The notes under the pieces: model-generated | Seen by the model: only the letters and a program-made list of their open reading frames with translations | What the model was told of the DNA's origin: nothing | Database searches by the model: none | Position numbers and translations under genes: made by a program | Shown here: one piece after another, positions 33,984 to 41,289 of the stretch | How the letters are laid out: each line of letters starts with the position of its first letter | Numbering within the stretch: the stretch's first letter is position 1 | NCBI RefSeq assembly: GCF_003339845.1 | Contig: NZ_PPTR01000008.1 | Span: 1 to 64,000 of the forward strand | DNA: 64,000 nt | Origin: Gordonibacter sp. 28C | GTDB taxonomy: Bacteria > Actinomycetota > Coriobacteriia > Coriobacteriales > Eggerthellaceae | Direction of reading: 5' to 3'

Positions 33984-35039
33984 ATGCCCAAGATCGACAA
34001 TGGACCTCCGGACTACCGCAAGAACCTGCCGCCCATAATCGAGCAGAACTACGGCAAGTGGGACTACCACGAGTCGCCCCGACCCGGCGTTCTGAAGCAC
34101 GTGGGGCCGGCCGGCGCGTTGTACAGCGTCCGCTGCGCCTCTCCCCGCCTGGTGTGCGTCGACTTCATTCGCGACGTGTGCGCGTTGGCCGACAAGTACT
34201 GCGACGGCTACCTGCGCTTCACCAGCCGCAACAACATCGAGTTCCTCGTGTCCGACGAGCAGAACGTCGACCCGCTCATCGAGGAGTGCGAGGCTCAGGG
34301 CATGCCCGTGGGCGGCACCGGCGCGTCCATCAGCAACGTCGTGCACACGCAGGGCTGGGTGCACTGCCACACGCCCGCGACCGACGCGTCCGGCATCACC
34401 AAGGCGGTCATGGACGACCTGTTCGAGTACTTCAAGCGCGACGACCTGCCCAACAAGCTGCGCATCGCCATGGCCTGCTGCCTGAACATGTGCGGCGCCG
34501 CCCACGTGAGCGACATCGCGCTCGTCGGCATCCACCGCACCGTGCCGCGCATGGACCACGACGCCATCCGCAAGGGCACCGAGATCCCCAGCCTCGTGGC
34601 AAGCTGCCCCACGGCGGCCATCCGCCCCGACCCCAAGAACAAGAGCGTGACCATCGTGGAGGAGCGCTGCATGTACTGCGGCAACTGCTACACCATGTCG
34701 CCCGGCATGCACATCATGGACGCCAAGAACGACGGCGTGGCCATTCTCGTGGGCGGCAAGGTCTCCAACGCCCGCACGGCCCCCAGCTTCTCGCGCATGG
34801 TCATCCCGTTCTTGCCGAACAACCCGCCGCGTTGGCCCGAGGTGACCGACGCCGTGCGCCACATCGTCGACCTCTGGATCGAGAACGCCCGCAGGGGAGA
34901 GCGTTTGGGCGAGTGGATCGAGCGCATCGGCTGGGAGCGCTTCTTCAGCATGTCGGGAATCCCGTTCACCGACAAGCACATCGACGACTACATCTTCTCG
35001 CGCGAGACGTTCAGAACGTCGGCTGCCTTCAAGTACTAG
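33984..35039 (+). CDS. dsrB: Dissimilatory sulfite reductase beta subunit
   Basis: 351 residues. Blocks diagnostic for DsrB are visible: VHTQGWVHCHTPATDASG, MACCLNMCGAAH (cysteines of the second siroheme/cluster site), and a ferredoxin domain with ASCPTAAIRPDP and ERCMYCGNC. Together with DsrA it forms the alpha2beta2 core in the cytoplasm. In many sulfate reducers dsrD follows dsrB directly; here three stem-loops and a YeiH-type transporter gene follow, and dsrD lies 4.5 kb downstream. Confidence 0.96.
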   Translation: MPKIDNGPPDYRKNLPPIIEQNYGKWDYHESPRPGVLKHVGPAGALYSVRCASPRLVCVDFIRDVCALADKYCDGYLRFTSRNNIEFLVSDEQNVDPLIEECEAQGMPVGGTGASISNVVHTQGWVHCHTPATDASGITKAVMDDLFEYFKRDDLPNKLRIAMACCLNMCGAAHVSDIALVGIHRTVPRMDHDAIRKGTEIPSLVASCPTAAIRPDPKNKSVTIVEERCMYCGNCYTMSPGMHIMDAKNDGVAILVGGKVSNARTAPSFSRMVIPFLPNNPPRWPEVTDAVRHIVDLWIENARRGERLGEWIERIGWERFFSMSGIPFTDKHIDDYIFSRETFRTSAAFKY

Positions 35040-35052
35040 CGTTTAGGCTCTC

Positions 35053-35167
35053 AATCCGCGTCGGCAGGATTGGTGGAACCTGTCGGCGTGGATTGATCAG
35101 CGATAACTGATGACGTCACTTATCGCTGGTCGAGTATCTGAGGGACGGGCAGCGATGCCGCTGCCCG
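35053..35167 (+). terminator. Three consecutive stem-loops between dsrB and the exporter gene
   Basis: Stem 1: 35053-35068 with 35079-35094 (16 bp, 13 Watson-Crick plus G-U pairs). Stem 2: 35095-35106 with 35120-35131 (12 bp, one G-U). Stem 3: CGGGCAGC/GCTGCCCG, 35146-35153 with 35160-35167. G-U pairs rather than mismatches suggest folding as RNA in the sense strand. None has a long T run, so they may stabilise the dsrAB message end or attenuate readthrough rather than fully terminate. Confidence 0.65.
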
Positions 35168-35189
35168 AACAGAGAAAAGGGGAAAACAT

Positions 35190-36551
35190 ATGTCAACTAA
35201 CAACACCAAGACCAACGGAGGCGGACTCAAAAGCCTCTACCTGAAGGAAGACTGGTGGGCCGTATGGATCGGCCTCGGCATCGTTGTCGTCGCCCTGGTC
35301 CTGTGGGCTGCCGGGCAGTCCGACATTTTGGGCGTGCTCAACGTGAAGTTCGCGGGCTACAGCGACTTCTCGGGCCTGCTGCCGTGCGTGACCGGAATCT
35401 TCCCGAACGCGATCATCCTGTACGTCGTGCTGGCCATCATCTTTTCGATCGTCATGGGCATCATGGGCAAGAACGTCCCCAAGTTCCTCGGGGGCTTCAC
35501 GCTTCTGTACGTGATGGCCATCTTGGTTCAGATCCTCTCCGCCTGGAGCCTTGCCAAGACGCTCAGCCTCGAAGCTCCGGTCATGGCCCTGATCGTGGGC
35601 ATCATCATCGGCAACTTCGTCAAGATCCCGGATTGGTTCGAAGCCGGCATGCGCACCGAGTTCTACGTGAAGACCGGCATCGTCCTCATGGGCGCCACGC
35701 TTCCCTTCACGCTGATTCTCCAGTCCGGCCCGGTTGCCCTCATGCAGGCCACGGTTATCGCCGTGTCCACCTTCCTGGTGATCTACTTCTGCGCCACGCG
35801 CCTGTTCAAGCTTGAGAAGCCGTTCGCGGCGACCCTGGCCACCGGCGGTTCCATCTGCGGCGTTTCCGCCTCCATCGCCATCGGCAGCGCCGTCAACGCC
35901 AAGAAGGAGCATGTGTCCGTTTCGATCTCCATGGTCGTCATCTGGGCTACGGTTATGGTGTTCCTGCTTCCCGTCATCTGCCGTGCCCTGGGCCTGTCCG
36001 ACGGCGCCTCCGGCGCTTGGATCGGCACGTCCGAGTTCGCGGATGCCGCCGGCATGGCCGCAGCCGCCCAGTTCGGCGATGGCGCCATCACCACGTTCAC
36101 CCTCATGAAGGTCGTCGGCCGCGATATCTTCGTCGGCGTGTGGGCCTTCATTCTGGCCATCATCTCCGTCACCATGTGGGAAAAGGGCGAAAGCGCCGAC
36201 GGAACCCGTCAGAAGCCGTCCGCCGGCGTTATCTGGGAGCGTTTCCCGAAGTTCGTCGTGGGCTTCTTCATCGCTTCCATCCTCATCACCGTCGTGACGC
36301 TGTCGGTGGCTCCCGATATCGCGGCCACCATGGACAAGCAGGTTCTCAGCCCGATCAAGGGCCTGCGCGGCTGGGCGTTCATCCTGTGCTTCCTCTGCAT
36401 CGGCCTGACCACGCGCTTCAAGGCCCTTGCCGCCACCGGCTGGAAGCCCTTCGCGGCCTTCACCTGCGGCGTGGTTGTTAACGTGGCGCTCGGGTTCCTG
36501 TTCTCCACGATGATCCTGAACAACTACTGGACGACCGTCGGACTTGGGTAA
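35190..36551 (+). CDS. YeiH/UPF0324-family membrane protein, putative sulfur-oxyanion exporter
   Basis: 453 residues with about 10-11 membrane helices, and the family block LATGGSICGVSASIAIGSAV near the middle. YeiH proteins are annotated as putative sulfate exporters and often sit beside taurine, isethionate or sulfite genes, although transport has rarely been shown. Here it is placed directly after dsrAB, suggesting movement of sulfite, sulfide or another sulfur anion. A long periplasmic or cytoplasmic insert precedes the last helices (WEKGESADGTRQKPSAG). AGAAAAGGGG precedes ATG 35190. The next gene starts three bases after its stop codon. Confidence 0.82.
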   Translation: MSTNNTKTNGGGLKSLYLKEDWWAVWIGLGIVVVALVLWAAGQSDILGVLNVKFAGYSDFSGLLPCVTGIFPNAIILYVVLAIIFSIVMGIMGKNVPKFLGGFTLLYVMAILVQILSAWSLAKTLSLEAPVMALIVGIIIGNFVKIPDWFEAGMRTEFYVKTGIVLMGATLPFTLILQSGPVALMQATVIAVSTFLVIYFCATRLFKLEKPFAATLATGGSICGVSASIAIGSAVNAKKEHVSVSISMVVIWATVMVFLLPVICRALGLSDGASGAWIGTSEFADAAGMAAAAQFGDGAITTFTLMKVVGRDIFVGVWAFILAIISVTMWEKGESADGTRQKPSAGVIWERFPKFVVGFFIASILITVVTLSVAPDIAATMDKQVLSPIKGLRGWAFILCFLCIGLTTRFKALAATGWKPFAAFTCGVVVNVALGFLFSTMILNNYWTTVGLG

Positions 36552-36554
36552 ACC

Positions 36555-36929
36555 ATGGAAGAACCAACCGTAGTCAAGCATACCTGCATCCAAAGCGCCT
36601 GTTTCTTCCTTCCGTTTTTCGAAGCGGGCGAATGGCGTCGGAGGGCGAAATCGCCTTGGAAGACCGTCAAGAAGATCGAGACGACCCCGGATGCGATTCG
36701 CGAGCTCGCGGTGTACACGCACCGATGCATGTCGCATAGCGCGGCCGTCATGGAGTTCCTTCTGAGCATTCATGACGATTGGGAGATCACCGTCAAGAAA
36801 GACGGTGTGTGGATGGAAACGGAAACGATGATTTACGAGGACATCCTTCCCAAGCTCGAAGAAGCGGGCATCAGCGAGAACGACTACGCGCTCTACAGCG
36901 AGTACACGCGCAAATGGGGAATGATCTAA
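36555..36929 (+). CDS. Unknown 124-residue protein coupled to the exporter gene
   Basis: I do not recognise this protein. It is soluble, with aromatic and charged residues, three cysteines (HTCIQSACFF near the N-terminus, and THRCMSHS) and a probable mixed alpha/beta fold: a helical middle (TPDAIRELAVYTHRCMSHSAAVMEFLLSI), two short strands (WEITVKKDGVWME) and a C-terminal helix (YEDILPKLEEAGI). It begins three bases after the exporter stop codon with no separate ribosome binding site, so it is translationally coupled. The context suggests a partner or regulator of the exporter. A terminator follows. Confidence 0.7.
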   Translation: MEEPTVVKHTCIQSACFFLPFFEAGEWRRRAKSPWKTVKKIETTPDAIRELAVYTHRCMSHSAAVMEFLLSIHDDWEITVKKDGVWMETETMIYEDILPKLEEAGISENDYALYSEYTRKWGMI

Positions 36930-36953
36930 ACCCCACAGGTTCATGTTGGGAAA

Positions 36954-36993
36954 CGCAGGCGGTCTCATGCAAACGAGGCTGCCTGCGGTTTTT
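36954..36993 (+). terminator. Terminator closing the hem-dsrAB-exporter run
   Basis: Stem CGCAGGC/GCCTGCG (36954-36960 with 36981-36987) followed by a GGTTTTT tract, 25 bp after the 124-residue gene. Confidence 0.7.
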
Positions 36994-37109
36994 CAAGGCG
37001 GAGGGAGGGCCGCCAAGAGCAGCATCGTCAAAGCGGCCCTGCGCGCCTTCGCCGAAGCGGGGACGCGCAGGGCCGCGGTGTCACGAGGTTTGTTGGGAGA
37101 GGAAGCAAG

Positions 37110-37991
37110 ATGAGAGCTTACGAGCGTATTGGGGAGATCTTGGGCGACGTGGCCGACGAGGAGTCGCGCGCGTGGGTGCGCCGGAACTATACGATCAGGG
37201 TGCGCGTGGCCGGAGTCGCCGCCTTCGCGTTCTTCATTATGATCATGGGGATGTCGGGCACCCCGTGGTTCGCTATCAGCACCCTTGTCCTTTTGCCGCT
37301 CACGATCGTCGCGGTGTTTTTCGGGGTGTTCATGCGCGGCTCGGTGAACAGGAGCCTCACGCGTCTGATCGACCAGGACTGCGATCCGCTTCTGTGCGGT
37401 CGTCGGACGCTCGCTCTTCTCGAGAAGGACAAGAAGAACGCGGATCCGCGCAGCGGGCTGTTCAGCTACGCCTACGCCCTGCGGTGGCAGGGGAAGTGGA
37501 GCGAGGCGGCCAAGCTCGTGCGCGACTTGGAGGACGATCCCGACCCTCAAAGCGCGTTCATCTACCACAACCTGATGGCGTACTGCGCGTTCGACAAGCG
37601 CGATCTCAAGGGCCTTACGGCCGAGGTCAAGGCTTTGAAGGAGCTTTCCGGCGAGGGATTGCCGAAGGACGCGCCCGCGCACATAGCCGAGCACGTTGCC
37701 CTGCGCGACATGCTGGCCAAGGAGATCAACGGAAAGGCGTCCAAGGCGGCGGCCGACTATATCGAGGTTGCCGACGGCGCCAAAGCCCTTCCCGCGCATC
37801 GCGTGCTGTTCTCGCTGAAGGCGGCGGACTGCCTGGCCGATCCCGCCGAGCGGCGTGCGCGCCTCGTCTACGCGGCGGAGAACGGCAATTCCACCTGGTG
37901 CGCCGCGGAAGCGAAGAAGCGGCTCGAAAAGGAAGACCGGAAGAAGCTCGCGGGCGCATCGACGGGTGCGACCCTCCCCTTGCCATCCTGA
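37110..37991 (+). CDS. Membrane-anchored helical-repeat protein, unknown function
   Basis: 293 residues. Two adjacent membrane helices (about 32-50 and 56-75) are followed by a cytoplasmic all-helical region of about 215 residues with TPR-like alternation (LFSYAYALRWQGKWSEAAKLVRDL, then FIYHNLMAYCAFDKRDLKGL). No known family is recognised. GAGAGGAAG precedes ATG 37110. The stop codon lies inside the palindrome 37981-38033. It stands between the exporter unit and the dsrD unit, and a role in the sulfite system is only positional. Confidence 0.6.
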   Translation: MRAYERIGEILGDVADEESRAWVRRNYTIRVRVAGVAAFAFFIMIMGMSGTPWFAISTLVLLPLTIVAVFFGVFMRGSVNRSLTRLIDQDCDPLLCGRRTLALLEKDKKNADPRSGLFSYAYALRWQGKWSEAAKLVRDLEDDPDPQSAFIYHNLMAYCAFDKRDLKGLTAEVKALKELSGEGLPKDAPAHIAEHVALRDMLAKEINGKASKAAADYIEVADGAKALPAHRVLFSLKAADCLADPAERRARLVYAAENGNSTWCAAEAKKRLEKEDRKKLAGASTGATLPLPS

Positions 37992-38033
37992 GCATGCAAC
38001 AGTCCGCTGGACTGTCGAATGCTCAGGATGGCA
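37981..38033. repeat. Nested palindrome spanning a stop codon
   Basis: A 15-bp perfect outer inverted repeat (37981-37995 with 38019-38033, TGCCATCCTGAGCAT and its complement) encloses a perfect inner hairpin ACAGTCC-GCT-GGACTGT (37999-38015). The TGA stop of the upstream gene (37989-37991) is inside the left arm. Design and GCT loop match the element at 4234-4366, whose inner stem is ACAGCCC-GCT-GGGCTGT. Confidence 0.8.
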
Positions 38034-38087
38034 TCGGAACGTGCATGCGGCTGCACAAAGCCTTTTCCACAGGAGGGAGGAGCTGAT

Positions 38088-38561
38088 TTGGAAGAGATCA
38101 CGAAAAGCGGCGTCCGGGCGCTCGTCGAGGCGGGCGACGAACGGGCCCTCTTGGCGCTGTTCGACAAGGACCCGAGCAGAGTGAGGCGCTTTTTGACGCG
38201 GCTCACCCGTGCTGCCGACGACCCCTGCCATGCCCGCGCCATCGGAAGCTTCCAAACGCTCTCGCAAGAGCGGTCGGAGCGCATGCCCGAGTTCTTCTTA
38301 GAGATCGTGCGCCGCTGCCTGTGGGAGATGAACGAGGAGGGAGGCAACGTGGCCTGGTCGGCGCCGGAGGTCGCCGGCGCGGTGATCGCGGGCTCGCCGG
38401 CACGATACGGGCGCTTCTTCTCGTACCTGTTCTACGCGGCCGTCGACGAGCCCACGTTCCAGCCCTCTTTGCTCGCGGCGTTCGAGCGGGTGTCTGCCGC
38501 GGACCCCTCGTTGACGCGGGGCTTCGAGGAGCAGGTGCGGGTCCTGCGCGAGGCGCTTTAG
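38088..38561 (+). CDS. Helical (HEAT-like) protein, unknown function
   Basis: 157 residues, all-helical by inspection: VRALVEAGDERALLALFDKD, VRRFLTRLTRAADD, FFLEIVRRCLWEMNEEGG. The segment around residues 82-94 (NEEGGNVAWSAPE) resembles, from memory, HEAT-like proteins found in Desulfovibrio, but I cannot verify this. TTG 38088 is chosen as the start because AGGAGGGAGGAG stands 5 nt upstream; other starts upstream read through the palindrome. The end overlaps the convergent siroheme gene by 4 bp. Confidence 0.6.
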   Translation: MEEITKSGVRALVEAGDERALLALFDKDPSRVRRFLTRLTRAADDPCHARAIGSFQTLSQERSERMPEFFLEIVRRCLWEMNEEGGNVAWSAPEVAGAVIAGSPARYGRFFSYLFYAAVDEPTFQPSLLAAFERVSAADPSLTRGFEEQVRVLREAL

Positions 38562-39214
38562 GAGCGTGCCGCGCTTCGGCTCAGCTCGTCCAAGATGCCG
38601 TCGAGCAGCTCGTCCGCGGCGTGCAGCTTGCCGACGTCGATGAGGCGCTGCACGCAGCCGTCCGTGGCGCGCTGCCAGAACCGGTAGCGGTCGGCCTCGT
38701 CGGGCAGCGCCGCTATGACGCGCGGCCGCCAGGCGCACAGCAGGTCGAGGTAGGCTTCGAAGCTGGCGGGAATGCGCTCCTCCAGGTCGTTGCGCAGCCG
38801 ACGCGCGGTCAGAGGGCTCGCTCCCTCCGTCGACACGGCTATGGACAGCCTGCCGCGGCGCAGCACCGAGGGAAGGAAGAACGTGCAGAGCTCCGGTCGG
38901 TCGGCCACGTTGATCATCAGGTGCCGGCCCGATGCGTCGCGATACGCCTGCGCGTTCACGGACTCGTCGTCGGTGGCCACGAACACGATGTCGGCGCCGT
39001 GGAGGTCGGCCGCGTCGTAGGCCTTGGGGCGCCAGGTGCAGCGTCCGCCGTCCACCAGCTCGCGCAGGGCGGCCGTGAGCGCGGGCGCGACGATGGTGAC
39101 GGCCACGTCGTAGGGCAGCAGCCCTTCGACCTTCCTGGTGGCTACGGCGCCGCCGCCCACCACGAGCACCGACTGGCCTTCGAGAACGAGTGAAACGGGA
39201 TACGTTCGAGGCAT
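38558..39214 (-). CDS. sirC: Precorrin-2 dehydrogenase / sirohydrochlorin ferrochelatase (Met8/CysG-N type)
   Basis: 218 residues. An NAD-binding fold at the N-terminus (VLVVGGGAVATRKVEGLLPY), then the ADIVFVATDDESVNAQAYRD block, NVADRPELCTFFLPSVLRRG and AVSTEGASPLTARRLRNDLE, as in SirC/Met8/CysG-N. It oxidises precorrin-2 to sirohydrochlorin; Met8-type members also insert iron. No separate CbiX/SirB chelatase is in the window, so this enzyme may do both steps and finish siroheme for DsrAB. ATG 39214 has AGGGGG upstream. It is on the opposite strand to the rest of the island. Confidence 0.88.
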   Translation of the reverse strand: MPRTYPVSLVLEGQSVLVVGGGAVATRKVEGLLPYDVAVTIVAPALTAALRELVDGGRCTWRPKAYDAADLHGADIVFVATDDESVNAQAYRDASGRHLMINVADRPELCTFFLPSVLRRGRLSIAVSTEGASPLTARRLRNDLEERIPASFEAYLDLLCAWRPRVIAALPDEADRYRFWQRATDGCVQRLIDVGKLHAADELLDGILDELSRSAARS

Positions 39215-39492
39215 CGCAACCCCCTGCTCTGCGTTGTTGGACGGGAAGCTACCGTGTGCGCCCATTGTACCATCGGGCGGGTCCCGCGGGCGCGCGGATG
39301 CGATGCCGCATGTGTCAAAAAGCACATCCCATCAGGCATTATTCTCCGTCATCGGCTTTCGTAATGCTTTGATGAAAACCTTTTATTTTACAGGTTGAAA
39401 CAAGGGTGATTTACTGGTAGTCACGTGCAATGGGCAACCGGTCCATCCGGAGGAGGCCCTTACGTTCACGCACCATCGAGGAAGAGGCAATT
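39215..39492. promoter_or_regulatory. Divergent control region between sirC and dsrD
   Basis: 278 bp with no gene, relatively AT-rich at 39340-39420 (TTTTATTTTACAGG). TGTG-n8-CACA at 39311-39326 is a CRP/FNR-like inverted repeat located between the two divergent starts. It is a single unsupported site, so I treat it as a lead only. The promoters for sirC and for dsrD-dsrMKJOP should be here. Confidence 0.4.
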
Positions 39493-39714
39493 ATGCAAAA
39501 AGGTGCCGCAGATCCTGCCATCAAGCAAAAAGTTCTCGATTACCTTGACACGGTTGAGAAGGCGAAGAGCAAGGAGATAGCCAAGGCCATCTCCGAGGAC
39601 AAGTCCGCCGTCGACCTGGCCGTCAAGGAGCTCTCCTTCGAAGACAAGGTGGAGTACCTCTACATCACCACCACGTTCATCGCCCTCAAAGGCAAGGTCG
39701 CACCGCCCGAATAA
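39493..39714 (+). CDS. dsrD: DsrD
   Basis: 73 residues, a small winged-helix protein characteristic of reductive dsr systems; it has been shown to activate DsrAB-dependent sulfite reduction. The sequence has the expected basic helical start (KQKVLDYLDTVEKAKSKEIA) and the turn-strand end (KVEYLYITTTFIALKG). ATG 39493 follows GAAGAGG; an upstream in-frame start at 39430 would add 21 basic residues not found in the family. It heads the second dsr run instead of following dsrB. Confidence 0.9.
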   Translation: MQKGAADPAIKQKVLDYLDTVEKAKSKEIAKAISEDKSAVDLAVKELSFEDKVEYLYITTTFIALKGKVAPPE

Positions 39715-39770
39715 ACCGCTCGCCATGCGGGGAGCATGCTATCGGACGCAAGCGAAGCAGGGGGAGATGA

Positions 39771-40298
39771 ATGCCGATGAACGCGATCTATGGGGAAATA
39801 GAGGCCAGACGAGGCTCGATCCTCAAAGCATGGAGGGCGGGCCTTGACGGCGCGTCCGGGGAGGCGCGCCCTTCGTCCACGACGAAAGCCAACCCCTTCA
39901 CCGCCTCGGTGACCTATCTGGTGAACGAGGGCACGAGCGACGTCGTCACGTGGCTCGTCGATCAGAGGGGCTCCGAGGAGATTCCCGAAAGCCTGATGGA
40001 CCTTTGCCGCTTGAAAGCCGTGCAAGAGGCGAGCCCGTCGCTTGCGTTCGGCTTCATCTTCGACTTGAAGCGGGCCATCCGCTCGGCCCTGACCGCTTCC
40101 GTCAAGGAGCGGGAGGGCGCCGAACTCGGGCAGGTGGACGACCGCATCGACGAGCTGGCACTGCTCGCCTTCGATCGCTATTCGGAGTTCAGAGAGAAGA
40201 TATACCTGATCAGGGTGGCCGAGATGCAGCGAGGCGAAGGCCTTGCGCAGCGGAGGCAAACGGGAAACCGCGTCGCGCGCGAAAGAGAAGCCGTATGA
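39771..40298 (+). CDS. RsbRD N-terminal-domain protein linked to dsrMKJOP
   Basis: 175 residues, all-helical, matching the globin-like N-terminal domain of RsbR/RsbRD stressosome proteins (start YGEIEARRGSILKAWRAGL, middle NPFTASVTYLVNEG, end LALLAFDRYSEFREKIYLIR). Genes of this type are found next to dsrMKJOP in many sulfate reducers, but their function is not established; regulation or assembly has been suggested. There is no STAS domain. GGGGAG precedes ATG 39771; ATG 39777 is an alternative. The dsrM start overlaps its stop codon. Confidence 0.8.
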   Translation: MPMNAIYGEIEARRGSILKAWRAGLDGASGEARPSSTTKANPFTASVTYLVNEGTSDVVTWLVDQRGSEEIPESLMDLCRLKAVQEASPSLAFGFIFDLKRAIRSALTASVKEREGAELGQVDDRIDELALLAFDRYSEFREKIYLIRVAEMQRGEGLAQRRQTGNRVAREREAV

Positions 40299-41284
40299 AG
40301 ATAGCGATTCCCCTGGCGCTCACGGCGCTGCTCGCCGCGCTGGCGTGGGCGGGCACGGAGTATTTGGGCCTGCAGGTCCTCTTCGGCATCGTCGTTCCCT
40401 ACGTTGCCGTCGCCTGTTTCGTCATCGGCTTCGTCTTCCGCTTGGTCAATTGGGGAAGGTCGGCCGTGCCGTTCCGCATCCCCACCACCTGCGGGCAGCA
40501 GAAGTCGCTGCCGTGGATCAAGCAGAACAAGATCGAGAACCCGTCGTCGTTCGCGGGCGTCGTGGGGCGGATGCTCCTCGAGGTGCTGGTGTTCCGTTCG
40601 CTGTTCCGCAACACGAAAACCGAGAAGCGCGGCGACAAGCTGGGCGTGGGCTCGGCCAAGTGGCTCTGGCTGGGCGCCCTGGTGTTCCATTGGTCGTTTT
40701 TGCTCATCATCGTGCGGCACCTGCGCTTCTTTCTGGATCCCGTGCCCGCGTTCCTCGCGGGTATCGACGGCGCGGACGCCTTTTTGCAGGTGGGCCTGCC
40801 CCTGCTCTACATCACCGACCTCACCATCGTGGCGGCGCTCACGTTCCTGTTCATCCGCCGCGTGGTGGTTCCGCGCGTGCGCTATCTCTCCCTGCCCAAC
40901 GACTTCTTCCCCCTGTTCCTGATTATCGGCGTGGTGCTGGCCGGCGTGGCCATGCGCTACGTGTTCAGGATCGACCTGGTGGGCGTGAAGGAGATGACCA
41001 TGGGGCTGGTGACGCTGCACCCGGCCATCGTCGACGGCGTCGGGGCGATCTTCTACGTCCACCTGTTCTTGGCCAGTGCGCTCATCGCGTACTTCCCGTT
41101 CAGCAAGCTCATGCACGCCGGCGGGATCGTGCTGTCGCCCACGCGCAACGCGGCCAACGATTCCCGTATGGTGCGCCACGTCAACCCGTGGAATCCCGAC
41201 GTGAAGGTGCACACGTACGCCGAGTACGAGGACGAGTACAAAGACAAGATGGCGAAGGCCGGCTTGCCGCTGGATGCGGAGTGA
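40295..41284 (+). CDS. dsrM: DsrM, membrane b-type cytochrome subunit
   Basis: DsrM binds heme b and oxidises menaquinol in the DsrMKJOP complex. 329 residues: two N-terminal helices (about 3-50), a soluble loop with RIPTTCGQQKSLPWIKQNK, and four further helices of the NarI type (about 125-150, 160-190, 200-230 and 245-275) with histidines in FHWSFLLIIVRHLRFF and LHPAIVDGVGAIFYVHLF as likely heme ligands. ATG 40295 overlaps the previous stop codon. dsrK starts 5 bp later. Confidence 0.93.
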   Translation: MKIAIPLALTALLAALAWAGTEYLGLQVLFGIVVPYVAVACFVIGFVFRLVNWGRSAVPFRIPTTCGQQKSLPWIKQNKIENPSSFAGVVGRMLLEVLVFRSLFRNTKTEKRGDKLGVGSAKWLWLGALVFHWSFLLIIVRHLRFFLDPVPAFLAGIDGADAFLQVGLPLLYITDLTIVAALTFLFIRRVVVPRVRYLSLPNDFFPLFLIIGVVLAGVAMRYVFRIDLVGVKEMTMGLVTLHPAIVDGVGAIFYVHLFLASALIAYFPFSKLMHAGGIVLSPTRNAANDSRMVRHVNPWNPDVKVHTYAEYEDEYKDKMAKAGLPLDAE

Positions 41285-41289
41285 GGGAC

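Noticed and set aside
39311-39326. FNR/CRP site TGTG-n8-CACA upstream of dsrD
   Set aside because: Listed only as a lead in the control region: a single short match in an AT-rich segment without a paired promoter is not convincing.
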